A DNA stretch of 64,000 nt, from assembly GCF_014137855.1 (NCBI RefSeq), contig NZ_JACGWT010000001.1, positions 496,001-560,000 on the forward strand. Reading direction: 5' to 3'. The position numbers were made by a program, and so were the translations under genes. Position 1 is the first letter of the stretch, and each line of letters begins with the position of its first letter. Under the pieces are notes generated by a model. That model was not told where the DNA came from and did no database searches. It saw nothing but the letters and a program-made list of their open reading frames with translations. The DNA comes from Microlunatus kandeliicorticis. Lineage in GTDB: Bacteria > Actinomycetota > Actinomycetes > Propionibacteriales > Propionibacteriaceae. Shown one piece after another: positions 53,088-62,819 of the stretch.

Positions 53088-54635
53088 ATGACCACCGAGG
53101 CGCTCGACCACGACACGGGTACCGCGCCGCAGCGCTGGGTGAAGGTGCTCGACCAGACCCGGTGTATCGGCTGCCACGCCTGCAGCACCGCCTGCAAGAG
53201 CGAGAACGAGGTGCCCCTCGGGGTCAACCGCACCTACGTCAAGTCGGTCGACGTCGGGGTCTTCCCGCAGGTACGTCGGGCTTTCCAGGTGACCCGGTGC
53301 AACCAGTGCACCGACGCGCCGTGCGTGAACGCCTGCCCGACCCAGGCTATGTACAAGCGCGACGACGGCATCGTCGACTTTGACAAGTCGATCTGCATCG
53401 GCTGCAAGGCCTGTATGGCGGCCTGCCCCTACGACGCGATCTTCATCAATCCCGAGGATCACTCGGCCGAGAAGTGCAACTTCTGCGCGCATCGGCTCGA
53501 TGTCGGGCTCGAGCCGGCCTGCGTCAGCGTCTGCCCGACCGAGGCGATCCTGGTCGGTGACCTGAACGACCCCACCTCGAAGGTCGCCCAGTTGGTCCAG
53601 CGCAAGGCGGCGGTGGTCCGGCGACCGGAGAAGGAGACCGGCCCCGGCGTCTTCTACCTCGGCGCACACCAGGCCACCCTCGACCCGCTGGCGGCCCGCC
53701 GCCCGGACGGTGGGCTCTACGCCTGGGCCACCCAAGGGCCCGCCGACCCGCAGCTGGTCCCGGCCGGTCATCCCGGCCACAACACCTCTTCCGCCGCGGC
53801 GTTGGTCTCCTACGACGTCCCGCACCGGGCGCCATGGGGGTGGCGGGTCAGCCTCTACACCTGGACCAAGAGCCTGTCCGCCGGGATGTTCGTCGTGGCG
53901 CTGGCGCTGGCGTTCGTCGGTCTGCTCGGCTGGTCCGACCCGGTGGTCGAGTGGGTGGCACCGCTCGGTGCGATCTTCTTCCTCGGGGTCACCGGCGTGC
54001 TGCTGATCTGGGACCTCAAGCACCCGTTCCGGTTCTGGATGATCTTCACCAAGCACCACTGGCGGAGCTGGCTGGTTCGCGGCTCGTTCGTGATCGGCGG
54101 CTACGGCGGAGTGGCTGTGCTCTACCTGGCCGCGACCTTCTTCGGCCTGCGTCCTGCGGTGCTGGTCACCGGCGCGGTCGGGATCGTGCTCGGTCTGGGC
54201 ACCGCCTGCTACACCGCGTTCCTGTTCGCCCAGGCCAAGGCCCGCGACCTCTGGCAGAGCCCGCTGCTGCCGCCGCACCTGGCCGTCCAGGCGGTACTGG
54301 CCGGATCGGCCGGGCTGCTGCCCTTCACCGCGGGCCTGTCCGGGGCCGCCGGCACCGACGTGGTGGCAGTGGTGCTCGCCGTGTCCGCCGCCGTCCACCT
54401 GCTGATGGTGGCCGGTGAGACCACGCTGCCGCACGTCACCGCACACGCCCACCTGGCCACCCACACCATGACCCGGGGCCGCTACGCCCGGTTCTTCTGG
54501 GTCGGTGTGGTCGGGGTGGCGATCGGCCTGGCCGCACCCTGGATCGGGGTGTTCGCCGTGCCGTTCGCGCTGATCGGCCTGCTGGCCCACGAACACGCCT
54601 ATGTCCAGGCCGGCCAGTCGGTACCGCTGGCATGA
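53088..54635 (+). CDS. Fused ferredoxin/NrfD-type electron-transfer and membrane subunit
   Basis: The 515-residue protein joins two subunits that are usually separate. Residues about 15-190 hold four [4Fe-4S] sites: CIGCHACSTACKSEN, CNQCTDAPCVNACP, CIGCKACMAACPY and CNFCAHRLDVG..ACVSVCP, as in DmsB/PsrB. After a linker, residues about 255-510 form eight helices of the NrfD/PsrC type (for example LSAGMFVVALALAFVGLLG, LKHPFRFWMIF). It would connect the quinone pool to the catalytic subunit encoded next. ATG 53088 overlaps the end of the ACR3 remnant frame. Confidence 0.9.
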   Translation: MTTEALDHDTGTAPQRWVKVLDQTRCIGCHACSTACKSENEVPLGVNRTYVKSVDVGVFPQVRRAFQVTRCNQCTDAPCVNACPTQAMYKRDDGIVDFDKSICIGCKACMAACPYDAIFINPEDHSAEKCNFCAHRLDVGLEPACVSVCPTEAILVGDLNDPTSKVAQLVQRKAAVVRRPEKETGPGVFYLGAHQATLDPLAARRPDGGLYAWATQGPADPQLVPAGHPGHNTSSAAALVSYDVPHRAPWGWRVSLYTWTKSLSAGMFVVALALAFVGLLGWSDPVVEWVAPLGAIFFLGVTGVLLIWDLKHPFRFWMIFTKHHWRSWLVRGSFVIGGYGGVAVLYLAATFFGLRPAVLVTGAVGIVLGLGTACYTAFLFAQAKARDLWQSPLLPPHLAVQAVLAGSAGLLPFTAGLSGAAGTDVVAVVLAVSAAVHLLMVAGETTLPHVTAHAHLATHTMTRGRYARFFWVGVVGVAIGLAAPWIGVFAVPFALIGLLAHEHAYVQAGQSVPLA

Positions 54636-54684
54636 CCGTCAGCCGCCCCGGTGTTTGCATCGCCTACGGATTCGAGGAGCATCG

Positions 54685-57633
54685 ATGACCGCGCACGATG
54701 ATCGTGGTGCCGCTGATGATCTTGGCGCCAGGGCCCGACGGGTTTCAGCCGCCCGCCGGGCCACCGAGGCCCGGGGCGAGACCTTCTACCCGGGCCCGAG
54801 CCGGATCCACCTGGCTGCCTTCCCGCCGAAGGAGCGTTGGGACGACTGGGTCGAACTCGACTCCCGGTCCTGGCCGAAGCGCGTCGAGCACCGGTACATG
54901 CTGGTGCCCACCACCTGCTTCAACTGCGAGTCAGCCTGCGGTCTGCTTGCCTACGTCGACAAGGACGACCTGCACGTCCGCAAGTTCGAGGGCAACCCGG
55001 AGCACCCGGGCTCGCGAGGGCGGAACTGCGCCAAGGGGCCGGCCACCATCAACCAGGTCACCGATCCCGACCGGATCCTGTACCCGCTGAAGCGGGTCGG
55101 GGCTCGCGGTGAGGGCAAGTGGCAGCGGGTCAGCTGGGACGAGGCGCTGGACGCGCTCGGCGATCGGTTGCGCACGGCGATCACCGAGCAACGGCAGAAC
55201 GAGATCATGGTCCACCTCGGTCGTCCGGGCGAGGACGGTTACACGGAGCGGGTGCTGGCCAGCTGGGGCGTCGATGGCCACAACAGCCACACGAACGTCT
55301 GCTCCAGCGGCGGCCGGACCGGATACCAGTTCTGGATGGGGATCGACCGGCCCAGCCCTGACCACGCCAACGCGAAGGTGATCTACCTGATCAGCTCGCA
55401 CCTGGAGACCGGGCACTACTTCAACCCGCACGCCCAGCGGATCACCGAGGCCCGTGCAAACGGGGCCAAGGTGATCGTGCTCGACACCCGACTGTCCAAC
55501 ACCGCCACCCAGGCCGACTACTGGCTGTCACCACAGCCGGGCAGCGAGGCGGCGATCAACCTGGCCATCGCCCGTCACCTGATCACCACCGGCCGCTACG
55601 ACCGCGAGTTCGTCCGCCGCTGGTTTAACTGGGTCGAGTACCTCGAGCACTGCTGCCCCGACCTGCCGGTGACCTTCGAATCGTTCGAGGCCCAACTCGT
55701 CCGGCTCTACGACGAGTTCACCTTCGACTACGCCGCGTCCGAGTCAGGGATCGACGCCGCGACCCTGGCCGAGGTGGCCGAGGTGGTAGCCGGAGCCGGG
55801 CACCGCTTCACGTCGCACAGCTGGCGTTCAGCCGCCGCGGCCAACCTCGGTGGCTGGCAGGTTTCTCGGACCCTGTTCTTCCTGCAGGCGTTGCTCGGGG
55901 CGGTCGCCACCGAGGGCGGCTTGTTCCCCAACGCCTACAACAAGTTCGTCCCGAAGCCGATCCACACCCCGCCACATCCCGGCGTCTGGCAGGACCTGAC
56001 CTGGCCGCTGGAGTACCCGCTGGCCCAAAACGAGCTCAGCTTCCTGTTGCCGCACCTGATCAAGGACGGCCGCGGCACCCTCGACACCTACTTCACCCGG
56101 GTCTACAACCCGGTCTGGACCAACCCGGACGGGCTCAGCTGGATGGAGGTGCTGACCGACGAGAAGCAGGTCGGCTGCTTCGTCGCGCTCACCCCGACCT
56201 GGAACGAATCGGCCTACCTGGCCGACTGGGTGCTGCCGATGGGACATGCCTCAGAACGTCACGACACCCACTCCTACGAGCAGTACGACGGCCAGTGGCT
56301 GGGCTTCCGGCAGCCGGTCCTCCGGGCAGCCCGGGAACGACTCGGCGAGACGATCACCGACAGCCGGGAGATCAACCCGGGTGAGGTGTGGGAGGAGAAC
56401 GAGTTCTGGATCGAGCTGTCCTGGCGGATCGACCCGGACGGCAGCCTGGGCATCCGGCAGTACCACGAGTCCAAGGCCGAGCCCGGGACCAAGCTCAGCG
56501 TCGACGAGTACTACGGGTGGATGTTCGAGAACTCGGTCCCGGGGCTGCCCGAGCGGGCCGCGGCCGAGGGGCTGACCCCGCTGCAGTTCATGCGCCGGTA
56601 CGGCGCCTTCGAGATCGCCAGGGGAATCGGCGCGGTCCACGAGCAGCCGGTGCCGATCGACGAGCTCAGAGACCTCAACATCACCGACCACGGCCGGGTC
56701 TACACCGCCACCGACAAGCCGGCCAGCCCGAACATCGTCCCGCTCGGCGCCCCGGATCCCGACGCCCAAGGGCGACGCGCGGTGGGCGTCCGGGTGGAGG
56801 GAGAGATCCTCCGCGGCTTCCCGACCCCGAGCGGTCTACTCGAGTTCTGGTCTTCGACGCTGGCCGACTGGGGCTGGCCCGAGCATGCCTTGCCGGGATA
56901 CATCAAGAGTCACGTACACCCCGAGGCCATGGACGCCGACCAGATGGTGCTGCTGTCCACGTTCCGGCTGCCGACCCAGATCCACACCCGATCGGCGAAC
57001 TCGAAATGGCTCGACGAGCTGGCCCACACCAACCCGGTCTGGGTGAACCCCGTGGATGCCCGCCGACTCGGAGTCGCCCGGACCGGCGATCTCCTGCGGG
57101 TGGAGACGACGATCGGGTACTTCGTGGCCAAGGCCTGGATCACCGAGGGGATCCGACCCGGGGTGGTGGCCTGCAGCCACCACATGGGCCGGTGGAAGAC
57201 CGCCGCCCAGGACGGTGCGGTCGGGGCGATGATGGCCACGGTCGACCTGGTCCACGACGGGTCGGAGTGGTCGATGCACAAGACCGCCTCGGTCGCGCCG
57301 CACCCCAGCAGCGACCCCGACACCCAGCGGATCTGGTGGAGCGACACCGGGGTGCACCAGAACCTGACCTTCGGCGTCCACCCGGACCCGATCTCGGGCA
57401 TGCACTGCTGGCACCAGGCCGTCCGGGTCACGCCGGCCCGGCCCGACGACCGGGCCGGTGACATCAGCGTCGACACCGCGAAGTCGCGCGAGGTCTACCT
57501 GGAGTGGCTGGCCAAGACCCGGGCGGCGGCCCTGGTCTCCCCGGACGGGAAGCGCCGGCCCGACTGGCTGATGCGTCCGCTCAAGCCCACCCCGGAGGCG
57601 CGGCTGATCCCGGCCGCGCCGGGCCCGTCGTGA
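54685..57633 (+). CDS. Molybdopterin oxidoreductase catalytic subunit (DMSO reductase family)
   Basis: ATG 54685 follows GAGGAGC and gives 982 residues. The N-terminal [4Fe-4S] site is C78-x2-C81-x3-C85-x29-C115 (CFNCESACG..NCAKG). HTNVCSSGGRTGYQFWMG places Cys 206 where the family has its molybdenum ligand. LNITDHG and RSANSKWLDEL lie in the cofactor-binding C-terminal half. No Tat signal is seen, so it is probably cytoplasmic. Similarity to thiosulfate, polysulfide or arsenate-type enzymes cannot be decided from motifs. The substrate is therefore open. Confidence 0.92.
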   Translation: MTAHDDRGAADDLGARARRVSAARRATEARGETFYPGPSRIHLAAFPPKERWDDWVELDSRSWPKRVEHRYMLVPTTCFNCESACGLLAYVDKDDLHVRKFEGNPEHPGSRGRNCAKGPATINQVTDPDRILYPLKRVGARGEGKWQRVSWDEALDALGDRLRTAITEQRQNEIMVHLGRPGEDGYTERVLASWGVDGHNSHTNVCSSGGRTGYQFWMGIDRPSPDHANAKVIYLISSHLETGHYFNPHAQRITEARANGAKVIVLDTRLSNTATQADYWLSPQPGSEAAINLAIARHLITTGRYDREFVRRWFNWVEYLEHCCPDLPVTFESFEAQLVRLYDEFTFDYAASESGIDAATLAEVAEVVAGAGHRFTSHSWRSAAAANLGGWQVSRTLFFLQALLGAVATEGGLFPNAYNKFVPKPIHTPPHPGVWQDLTWPLEYPLAQNELSFLLPHLIKDGRGTLDTYFTRVYNPVWTNPDGLSWMEVLTDEKQVGCFVALTPTWNESAYLADWVLPMGHASERHDTHSYEQYDGQWLGFRQPVLRAARERLGETITDSREINPGEVWEENEFWIELSWRIDPDGSLGIRQYHESKAEPGTKLSVDEYYGWMFENSVPGLPERAAAEGLTPLQFMRRYGAFEIARGIGAVHEQPVPIDELRDLNITDHGRVYTATDKPASPNIVPLGAPDPDAQGRRAVGVRVEGEILRGFPTPSGLLEFWSSTLADWGWPEHALPGYIKSHVHPEAMDADQMVLLSTFRLPTQIHTRSANSKWLDELAHTNPVWVNPVDARRLGVARTGDLLRVETTIGYFVAKAWITEGIRPGVVACSHHMGRWKTAAQDGAVGAMMATVDLVHDGSEWSMHKTASVAPHPSSDPDTQRIWWSDTGVHQNLTFGVHPDPISGMHCWHQAVRVTPARPDDRAGDISVDTAKSREVYLEWLAKTRAAALVSPDGKRRPDWLMRPLKPTPEARLIPAAPGPS

Positions 57634-58658
57634 GCGCACACCTGGCCGACCCCGAGGTGTCCGAGCGAACCGAGAAGACGGACCGGATCGAGTTGATCCG
57701 GGCGCTGGGAGCGATCGCGCTGACCCCACCGCCGTCGTCGGACCGTCTGTGCGAGGCCGTCGGGCTGGCGTCGATCGCCCCCGCCGATCACACCGAGGCA
57801 TTCGTCCTGCTGCTCCCGCCGCACGCGGCCATCTACCTCGGACCCGACGGCCAGCTGGGCGGCGAGGGACTGGACCGGGTCGAGGGCTTCTGGCGGGCCC
57901 TCGGGCTGCGACCCCCCGCCGACGCCGATCACCTCGGCGTCCTGCTGATGGCCTACGCCGACCTGCTCGAGCAGACGGCTCCGTTCGCCGAGCGTGTCGA
58001 TGCGTCCGCCGAGCTCTCCAACGGACTCAGGATGGCACCCACCGAAGCGCGGACCGATCCTGCGGCCCGGGCTGCGGCCACCGTGTTCCACGAGCATCTA
58101 TGGCCGTTCGCCCCCGGCTATCTGGTCGCGTTGTCCCGGCTCGGTCTACCCGAGGTCAGCGCCTGGGCCGACCTCGTTCTGGCGCTGCTCAGGGACGAAC
58201 GTCACCGGCACCCGGCGCCACCGAGCCTGCCGCTGGCACTGCGCGAGGCGCCCGGACCGATCGAGGTGGGGATCGGCTTCGACGACCTGCTCGACGCCGT
58301 GGTCACCCCGGTCCGGATCGGGATGGTGCTGACCCAGCGCGACCTGGCCGCCGGCGCCGCCGAGGTCGGTCTGGGCTACCGCCGGGGCGAGCGGCGCTAT
58401 GCCCTCAAGGCGATGGTCGAGCAGGACAAGCCGGCCACCCTGTCCTGGCTCGCTCGGCTCGCCCATCGCGCGGCTGGACGCGATATGGCGCACACAGGTG
58501 CGGCCGGAGGTGACGAGACCGAGCGCTGGTGGACCCGACGAGCCACCCACTCCGCCGACGTGCTGGACACCCTGGCCGCCCAGGCGGAAACGTCTCGAGA
58601 GCCGTCCGAGCACCGTCTCGCACCGCACGACCCCGCACCGCACGACGCAGCCCGATGA
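57630..58658 (+). CDS. TorD/DmsD-type molybdoenzyme chaperone
   Basis: GTG 57630 overlaps the catalytic-subunit stop (GTGA). The 342-residue protein is helical and has LGVLLMAYADLLEQT, FHEHLWPFAPGYLVALSRLG and WADLVLALLRDERH, the core pattern of TorD-family chaperones. A C-terminal extension of about 100 residues contains RIGMVLTQRDLAAGAAEVGLGYRRGERRYALKAM. Such proteins hold the apo-enzyme until the cofactor is inserted. Position directly behind the molybdoenzyme makes that the likely client. Confidence 0.82.
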   Translation: MSAHLADPEVSERTEKTDRIELIRALGAIALTPPPSSDRLCEAVGLASIAPADHTEAFVLLLPPHAAIYLGPDGQLGGEGLDRVEGFWRALGLRPPADADHLGVLLMAYADLLEQTAPFAERVDASAELSNGLRMAPTEARTDPAARAAATVFHEHLWPFAPGYLVALSRLGLPEVSAWADLVLALLRDERHRHPAPPSLPLALREAPGPIEVGIGFDDLLDAVVTPVRIGMVLTQRDLAAGAAEVGLGYRRGERRYALKAMVEQDKPATLSWLARLAHRAAGRDMAHTGAAGGDETERWWTRRATHSADVLDTLAAQAETSREPSEHRLAPHDPAPHDAAR

Positions 58659-59755
58659 GCCGCGCCGAGTTGGACGATCGCGTCCGGTCAGCGATCGAGG
58701 CGGTGGTCGAGCCGGAACTCGGCCGGAGCCTGGCTGATCTCGGCCTGGTCAGGGAGGTCCGGACCGGCCCGCTCGGAGGGGTCCGGGTCGAGGTGGCCCT
58801 GACCAGCCGCGGCTACCCGATGGCCGCGGAGTTGCGGACTGCGGTCACCGCCGCCGCCGAGTCGGTGACCGGGGTCCGGAAGGTGAGTCTGGACTTCACC
58901 GTGCTCAGTGAGGCTGAACGCGAGCGCGTGGCCGGCAGCGTTCGGTCGGTGCCCGAGGGGGTCAGCCCGGCCCGAGCCGTCTACGCCGTGGCCAGCGGCA
59001 AGGGTGGCGTCGGCAAGTCCAGCGTGGCAGCGAACCTCGCGGTGGCCTGGGCCACCGAGGGCAAGCGGGTCGGCCTCATCGACGCCGACGTCTGGGGCTA
59101 CTCGGTGCCGCAGCTGTTCGGGATCCACCGCGCCCCGACCGCGATGAACCAGCGCATGCTCCCGGTGCCGGCCCACGGGGTCGGGCTGATGTCGCTCGGG
59201 TTCTTCGTGGCCGAGAACGAGCCGGTGGTCTGGCGGGGTCCGATGTTGCACAAGGCGCTCAGCCAGTTCGTCACCGACGTCGCCTGGGACGACCTCGACG
59301 TGCTGGTTCTCGATCTGCCACCGGGCACTGGCGACGTCACCCTGTCGGTGCTCGAGCTGCTCCCGGACGCCGCTCTGCTCGCCGTCACGACCCCGCAGCC
59401 GGCCGCCCGGTCGGTGGCCAGCCGCGTCGGCGCGATGGCCCGGAGCGTGTCGATGCCGGTGGCGGGTGTGATCGAGAACATGACCGAGCTGGTGTGCGCG
59501 GACTGCTCGGCGCGGACACCGGTGTTCGGCAGCGGCGGCGGTACCCAGCTGGCCGCGGAGCTCGGTTGTCCACTGGTCGGGCAGATCCCCCTCGATATCC
59601 AGCTCCGCGAGGCCGGCGACGCCGGCGTGCCCGTCGTCCTGTCCCACCCGGACAGCCCGTCGGCCCGTGCGCTGCGGCAGACGGCGGCCGCGGTCCGCCC
59701 GGTCCGGCGCAGCCTGCTCGGCCGCTCGCTGTCGCTCACCCCCGTGACCCGATAG
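58655..59755 (+). CDS. Mrp/ApbC-type iron-sulfur carrier P-loop ATPase
   Basis: The 366-residue protein has an N-terminal MIP18/DUF59 domain (VRSAIEAVVEPELGRSLADLGLVREV) and a Mrp ATPase with VASGKGGVGKSSVAANLA, DADVWGYSVPQLFG and LDLPPGTGDV. ENMTELVCADCSA holds the C-terminal CxxC that binds a shared cluster. It probably supplies [4Fe-4S] clusters to the four-cluster subunit and catalytic subunit. ATG 58655 overlaps the preceding stop. A dedicated copy in a molybdoenzyme operon is not typical. Confidence 0.92.
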   Translation: MSRAELDDRVRSAIEAVVEPELGRSLADLGLVREVRTGPLGGVRVEVALTSRGYPMAAELRTAVTAAAESVTGVRKVSLDFTVLSEAERERVAGSVRSVPEGVSPARAVYAVASGKGGVGKSSVAANLAVAWATEGKRVGLIDADVWGYSVPQLFGIHRAPTAMNQRMLPVPAHGVGLMSLGFFVAENEPVVWRGPMLHKALSQFVTDVAWDDLDVLVLDLPPGTGDVTLSVLELLPDAALLAVTTPQPAARSVASRVGAMARSVSMPVAGVIENMTELVCADCSARTPVFGSGGGTQLAAELGCPLVGQIPLDIQLREAGDAGVPVVLSHPDSPSARALRQTAAAVRPVRRSLLGRSLSLTPVTR

Positions 59756-59767
59756 GCGGGCCGCACG

Positions 59768-61036
59768 GTGGCGGATCACAGCTGGTCGGCGGCCCGGCAG
59801 GTGGCCGCGACAGCCTGCCGCGCGCTCGAGCCGGTCGCGGTACCGGTGCGGGAGGCGCTGGGGTGTGTGCTGGCCGGGGACGTACGCGCTCAGGTTGGGC
59901 TGCCAGTCGCCCCGACGGCCGCCATGGACGGCTATGCGGTGCGCGGGACTGGACCGTGGCGACGGATCGGCGCGCTCCTCGCGGGTGAGGAGTGGAGCGG
60001 CGTACTCAGGACGGGTGAGGCGGTCGAGATCGCCACCGGTGCGCCGGTCCCAGCCGGCGCTACCGCGGTGCTGAGGTACGAGGATGCCGAGGCCGGTTGC
60101 CTGGCCGGCTCGTTCCCGGGGGTGTCTCCGACCTCGATGCCGGTCTCGCTTCCCGCCTTGTCACCGATGCCGTCCGCGGATGACAGGGCGGTCCTGGTCG
60201 GTTCCCGCACTGCAGATCTGCCTCACGGGCGACACATCAGAGCAGCCGGCAACGAACTGGCGGCCGGCCAGCTGCTCGCCTCCGCCGGAGAGCGGGTCAC
60301 CGCGCTGACGGTGGGCCTGCTCGCCGCGGCCGGGCTCGACCGGGTCGGGGTCCGACCGGTTCCGCGCGTCGCCGTGCTGGTGACCGGGGACGAGCTGGTC
60401 GACGAGGGTCTTCCCACGGCGAGTCGACCACGCGACGCCCTCGGGCCCGCGTTGCCCGGTCTGCTCGCCGGCCTCGGGGCGGACGCGGCGCACCCGACCC
60501 GGGTGGGCGACACCGTCGAAGAGCTAACCCGCGCGCTCCGGCTCGCGCTCGACGTCCGCGAGCCGACAGCCCAGGTCGACCTGGTCCTGGTCACCGGCGC
60601 GTCCTCGCTCGGTCCGGCTGATCACCTGCACAAGGCCCTGGCCGACCTGGGTGCCGAGCTGTTGGTCGATGGCGTCGCCTGCCGGCCCGGGCATCCGCAA
60701 CTGCTGGCCCGGTTGCCGGGCGGCACCCCGGTCTGTGGCCTCCCCGGGCACCCGTTCGCGGCGGTGGCCGCGGTGATGACCCTGGTGGCGCCGATCCTCG
60801 CGGTCCTCGACGGTCGCCGCCCGGACCCGGTCACCCGGTGCCGTTGGGATGGGCCACGGCGCGAACACGACGTCATGCTGGTGCCGGTCCGGTTGATCGG
60901 TGGCACACCGCAACCGGTTGGCCCGTCACACTCGGCGTCGCTGGTCGCGGTGGCGGCGGCGACTCACCTGCTCGTCGTCCCGCCCGGCTCGGACGACCCG
61001 CAGATGCTCCGCCTGCCCACCGGTCTGGTGCACTGA
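59768..61036 (+). CDS. moeA: Molybdopterin molybdenumtransferase MoeA
   Basis: GTG 59768 starts a 422-residue protein with the MoeA landmarks PTAAMDGYAV, EIATGAPVPAGATAVLRYED, VLVTGDEL, TGASSLGPADHLHKAL (altered TGGxSxG) and GLPGHPFAAVAAV. MoeA inserts molybdate into adenylylated molybdopterin. It would complete the cofactor for the enzyme encoded upstream. It is 12 bases behind the Mrp gene. Confidence 0.92.
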   Translation: MADHSWSAARQVAATACRALEPVAVPVREALGCVLAGDVRAQVGLPVAPTAAMDGYAVRGTGPWRRIGALLAGEEWSGVLRTGEAVEIATGAPVPAGATAVLRYEDAEAGCLAGSFPGVSPTSMPVSLPALSPMPSADDRAVLVGSRTADLPHGRHIRAAGNELAAGQLLASAGERVTALTVGLLAAAGLDRVGVRPVPRVAVLVTGDELVDEGLPTASRPRDALGPALPGLLAGLGADAAHPTRVGDTVEELTRALRLALDVREPTAQVDLVLVTGASSLGPADHLHKALADLGAELLVDGVACRPGHPQLLARLPGGTPVCGLPGHPFAAVAAVMTLVAPILAVLDGRRPDPVTRCRWDGPRREHDVMLVPVRLIGGTPQPVGPSHSASLVAVAAATHLLVVPPGSDDPQMLRLPTGLVH

Positions 61037-61091
61037 GCCCGGCCGCCGGAAACTGATCTGTCGGAACGCTTCGGTCGGAAAGGAGCCCGCA

Positions 61092-62465
61092 GTGGGCACC
61101 GCACGTCAACGCCAGCCCGCGCCGTTGATCAAGCGTCGGCTGCCCTCGGGCGTTGGCGCGATGATGCAACCGAACGCCACCGGAGACGGCCAGGCCCGGC
61201 TGACGGCGAAGTTCTGGTTGATGGTCGCCTTGACCGGCGTGGTGACCGGCCTCTTCGGCGATCTGATGATGTGGATCCTGTTCGGCGTTCAACACCTGGC
61301 CTTCGGGGTCGAGGGCACCGGCGGTGGCTTCGAGGCAGCGGTGGAGCGGGCCTCGGCCTGGCACCGGGCGATCCCGCTGCTGATCGCCGGGGTGTTCGGC
61401 GGCGTGGCCTGGTACCTGCTGCGCCGGTTCACCCCGGGGAAGAAGTCCGAGGTCGACGATGTGCTGTGGACCGGTCAGGGGCGGTTGTCGTTCCGACGCA
61501 GCCTGGGCACCTCTGTCATCTCGGAGATCGTGATCGGGCTCGGCGCCTCACTGGGACGGGAGTCGGCGCCGAAGCTGATGGGGGCGGTCGGTGGCAGCCT
61601 GCTGGCCGAGTGGAGCCGGCTGAGCGGGGCGCAACGCCGGCTGCTGGTGGCCTGCGGTGGGGGAGCCGGTCTGGCCTGCGTCTATAACGTCCCGCTGGGT
61701 GGGGCGCTGTTCACGGCCGAGGTGCTGCTCGGGGCGGTCAACCTGCCGGTGATCCTGCCGGCTCTGGCCTGCTCCGGGATCGCCACCCTGACCGCGTGGC
61801 TCTATCTCCCGTCGCACGCGACGTATGCCGACATCCCGAGCTACCCCTTCGCCTTCCGGCTGTTGGTGTGGTCGGCTCCCGCCGGGGTGGTGATCGGCGT
61901 CCTGGCCGCCGGCTACGTCCGGTTGATCGGCTGGATCTCCCACCACCGGATCACCGGCTGGAAGTCGATCTTCGCGCCCCTGGTCGCGTTCGGTCTGACG
62001 GCCGGGCTGGCGGTCTGGTTCCCGCAGCTCTATGGCAATGGCAAGGGGATGGCCCACGACGCGTTCGTCGGGGTCGGGGGTCTCGGTCTGCTGGTGGCGT
62101 TGAGCGTGCTGAAGCCGCTGGTCACCGTGCTGTGCCTGGGCAGCGGTGCCTCCGGCGGCCTGTTCACCCCGGTCCTGAGCACCGGAGCGGTCCTGGGTGC
62201 CGCGCTCGGGCTGCTGTTCGACCGGCTGTGGCCGGGCAGCCCGGTCGGTGCCTACGCGATGATCGGTGCCGCGGCCATGATCGGCGCCGGCATGCAGGCG
62301 CCACTGGCCGCGCTGGCTCTGGTGCTCGAACTCACCCACGACGGCTTCTCGCTGATGGTGCCGATGGTGATTGCGACCGTGATCGCGACCGCGATCACCC
62401 GCTGGATCGACGGATACTCGATCTACTCGGCCCGGCTCAGCGCCCCGGCCGATGTCACGGTCTGA
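61092..62465 (+). CDS. CLC-family anion channel or antiporter
   Basis: GTG 61092 with AAAGGAG in front gives 457 residues. The CLC core is present: LGASLGRESAPKLMGAVGG (altered GREGPxxxxG), YNVPLGGALFTAEVL and GSGASGGLFTPVLSTGAVLGAALG. The usual GSGIPE of the first selectivity loop is not seen, and the region reads TPGKKSEVDDVLWTGQG. I cannot tell chloride from other halides. An in-frame upstream extension is antisense-free but lacks a ribosome-binding site. It ends next to a hairpin. Confidence 0.9.
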   Translation: MGTARQRQPAPLIKRRLPSGVGAMMQPNATGDGQARLTAKFWLMVALTGVVTGLFGDLMMWILFGVQHLAFGVEGTGGGFEAAVERASAWHRAIPLLIAGVFGGVAWYLLRRFTPGKKSEVDDVLWTGQGRLSFRRSLGTSVISEIVIGLGASLGRESAPKLMGAVGGSLLAEWSRLSGAQRRLLVACGGGAGLACVYNVPLGGALFTAEVLLGAVNLPVILPALACSGIATLTAWLYLPSHATYADIPSYPFAFRLLVWSAPAGVVIGVLAAGYVRLIGWISHHRITGWKSIFAPLVAFGLTAGLAVWFPQLYGNGKGMAHDAFVGVGGLGLLVALSVLKPLVTVLCLGSGASGGLFTPVLSTGAVLGAALGLLFDRLWPGSPVGAYAMIGAAAMIGAGMQAPLAALALVLELTHDGFSLMVPMVIATVIATAITRWIDGYSIYSARLSAPADVTV

Positions 62466-62479
62466 GACAGCAATCTCAG
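62462..62479. terminator. Possible hairpin between convergent CLC and small gene
   Basis: CTGAGA-CAGCAA-TCTCAG covers the stop codons of both convergent genes. The stem is only six bases long and has no U-tract, so support is weak. Confidence 0.3.
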
Positions 62480-62706
62480 CTGACGACCTGCCAGGCGGGC
62501 AGGCCGCGCAGGGTCAGTTCGCGCACCAGGGCCTCGACCTGACGGTCGTCGGCGCCACAGACCAGGATCGGGCGTTCGAGCAGTGAGGCGTCCTCGGGCA
62601 GCTCGGTCCGGGCTCCCCACTGGGTGATCTCCAGGGTGTGGGCGTCGAGGCAGAGCGCACCCTCGGCCTGCAAGCGGCCCGCGCTCGCCGCGTCGACGAT
62701 GACCAT
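62476..62706 (-). CDS. Small hypothetical protein divergent from the LysR gene
   Basis: ATG 62706 has GGGAG eight bases upstream and gives 76 residues: MVIVDAASAGRLQAEGALCL, then ITQWGARTELPEDASLLERPILVCG and REALVRELTLRG-like helix. The beta-alpha pattern and VCG Cys resemble a minimal rhodanese-like or thioredoxin-like fold, but no family is certain. It is divergent from a LysR-type regulator with 113 bases between and may be its target. Confidence 0.6.
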   Translation of the reverse strand: MVIVDAASAGRLQAEGALCLDAHTLEITQWGARTELPEDASLLERPILVCGADDRQVEALVRELTLRGLPAWQVVS

Positions 62707-62819
62707 CTCTGCTCCCTTCTCTGCGTCGGTTCGACGATGCCCTTCGACGCGAGCGACCGGTAGCGGCCCGGCGGATGTGGGGTTACAACAGCCTGCTGTG
62801 GCTTCGCTAGGCTGTCCGC

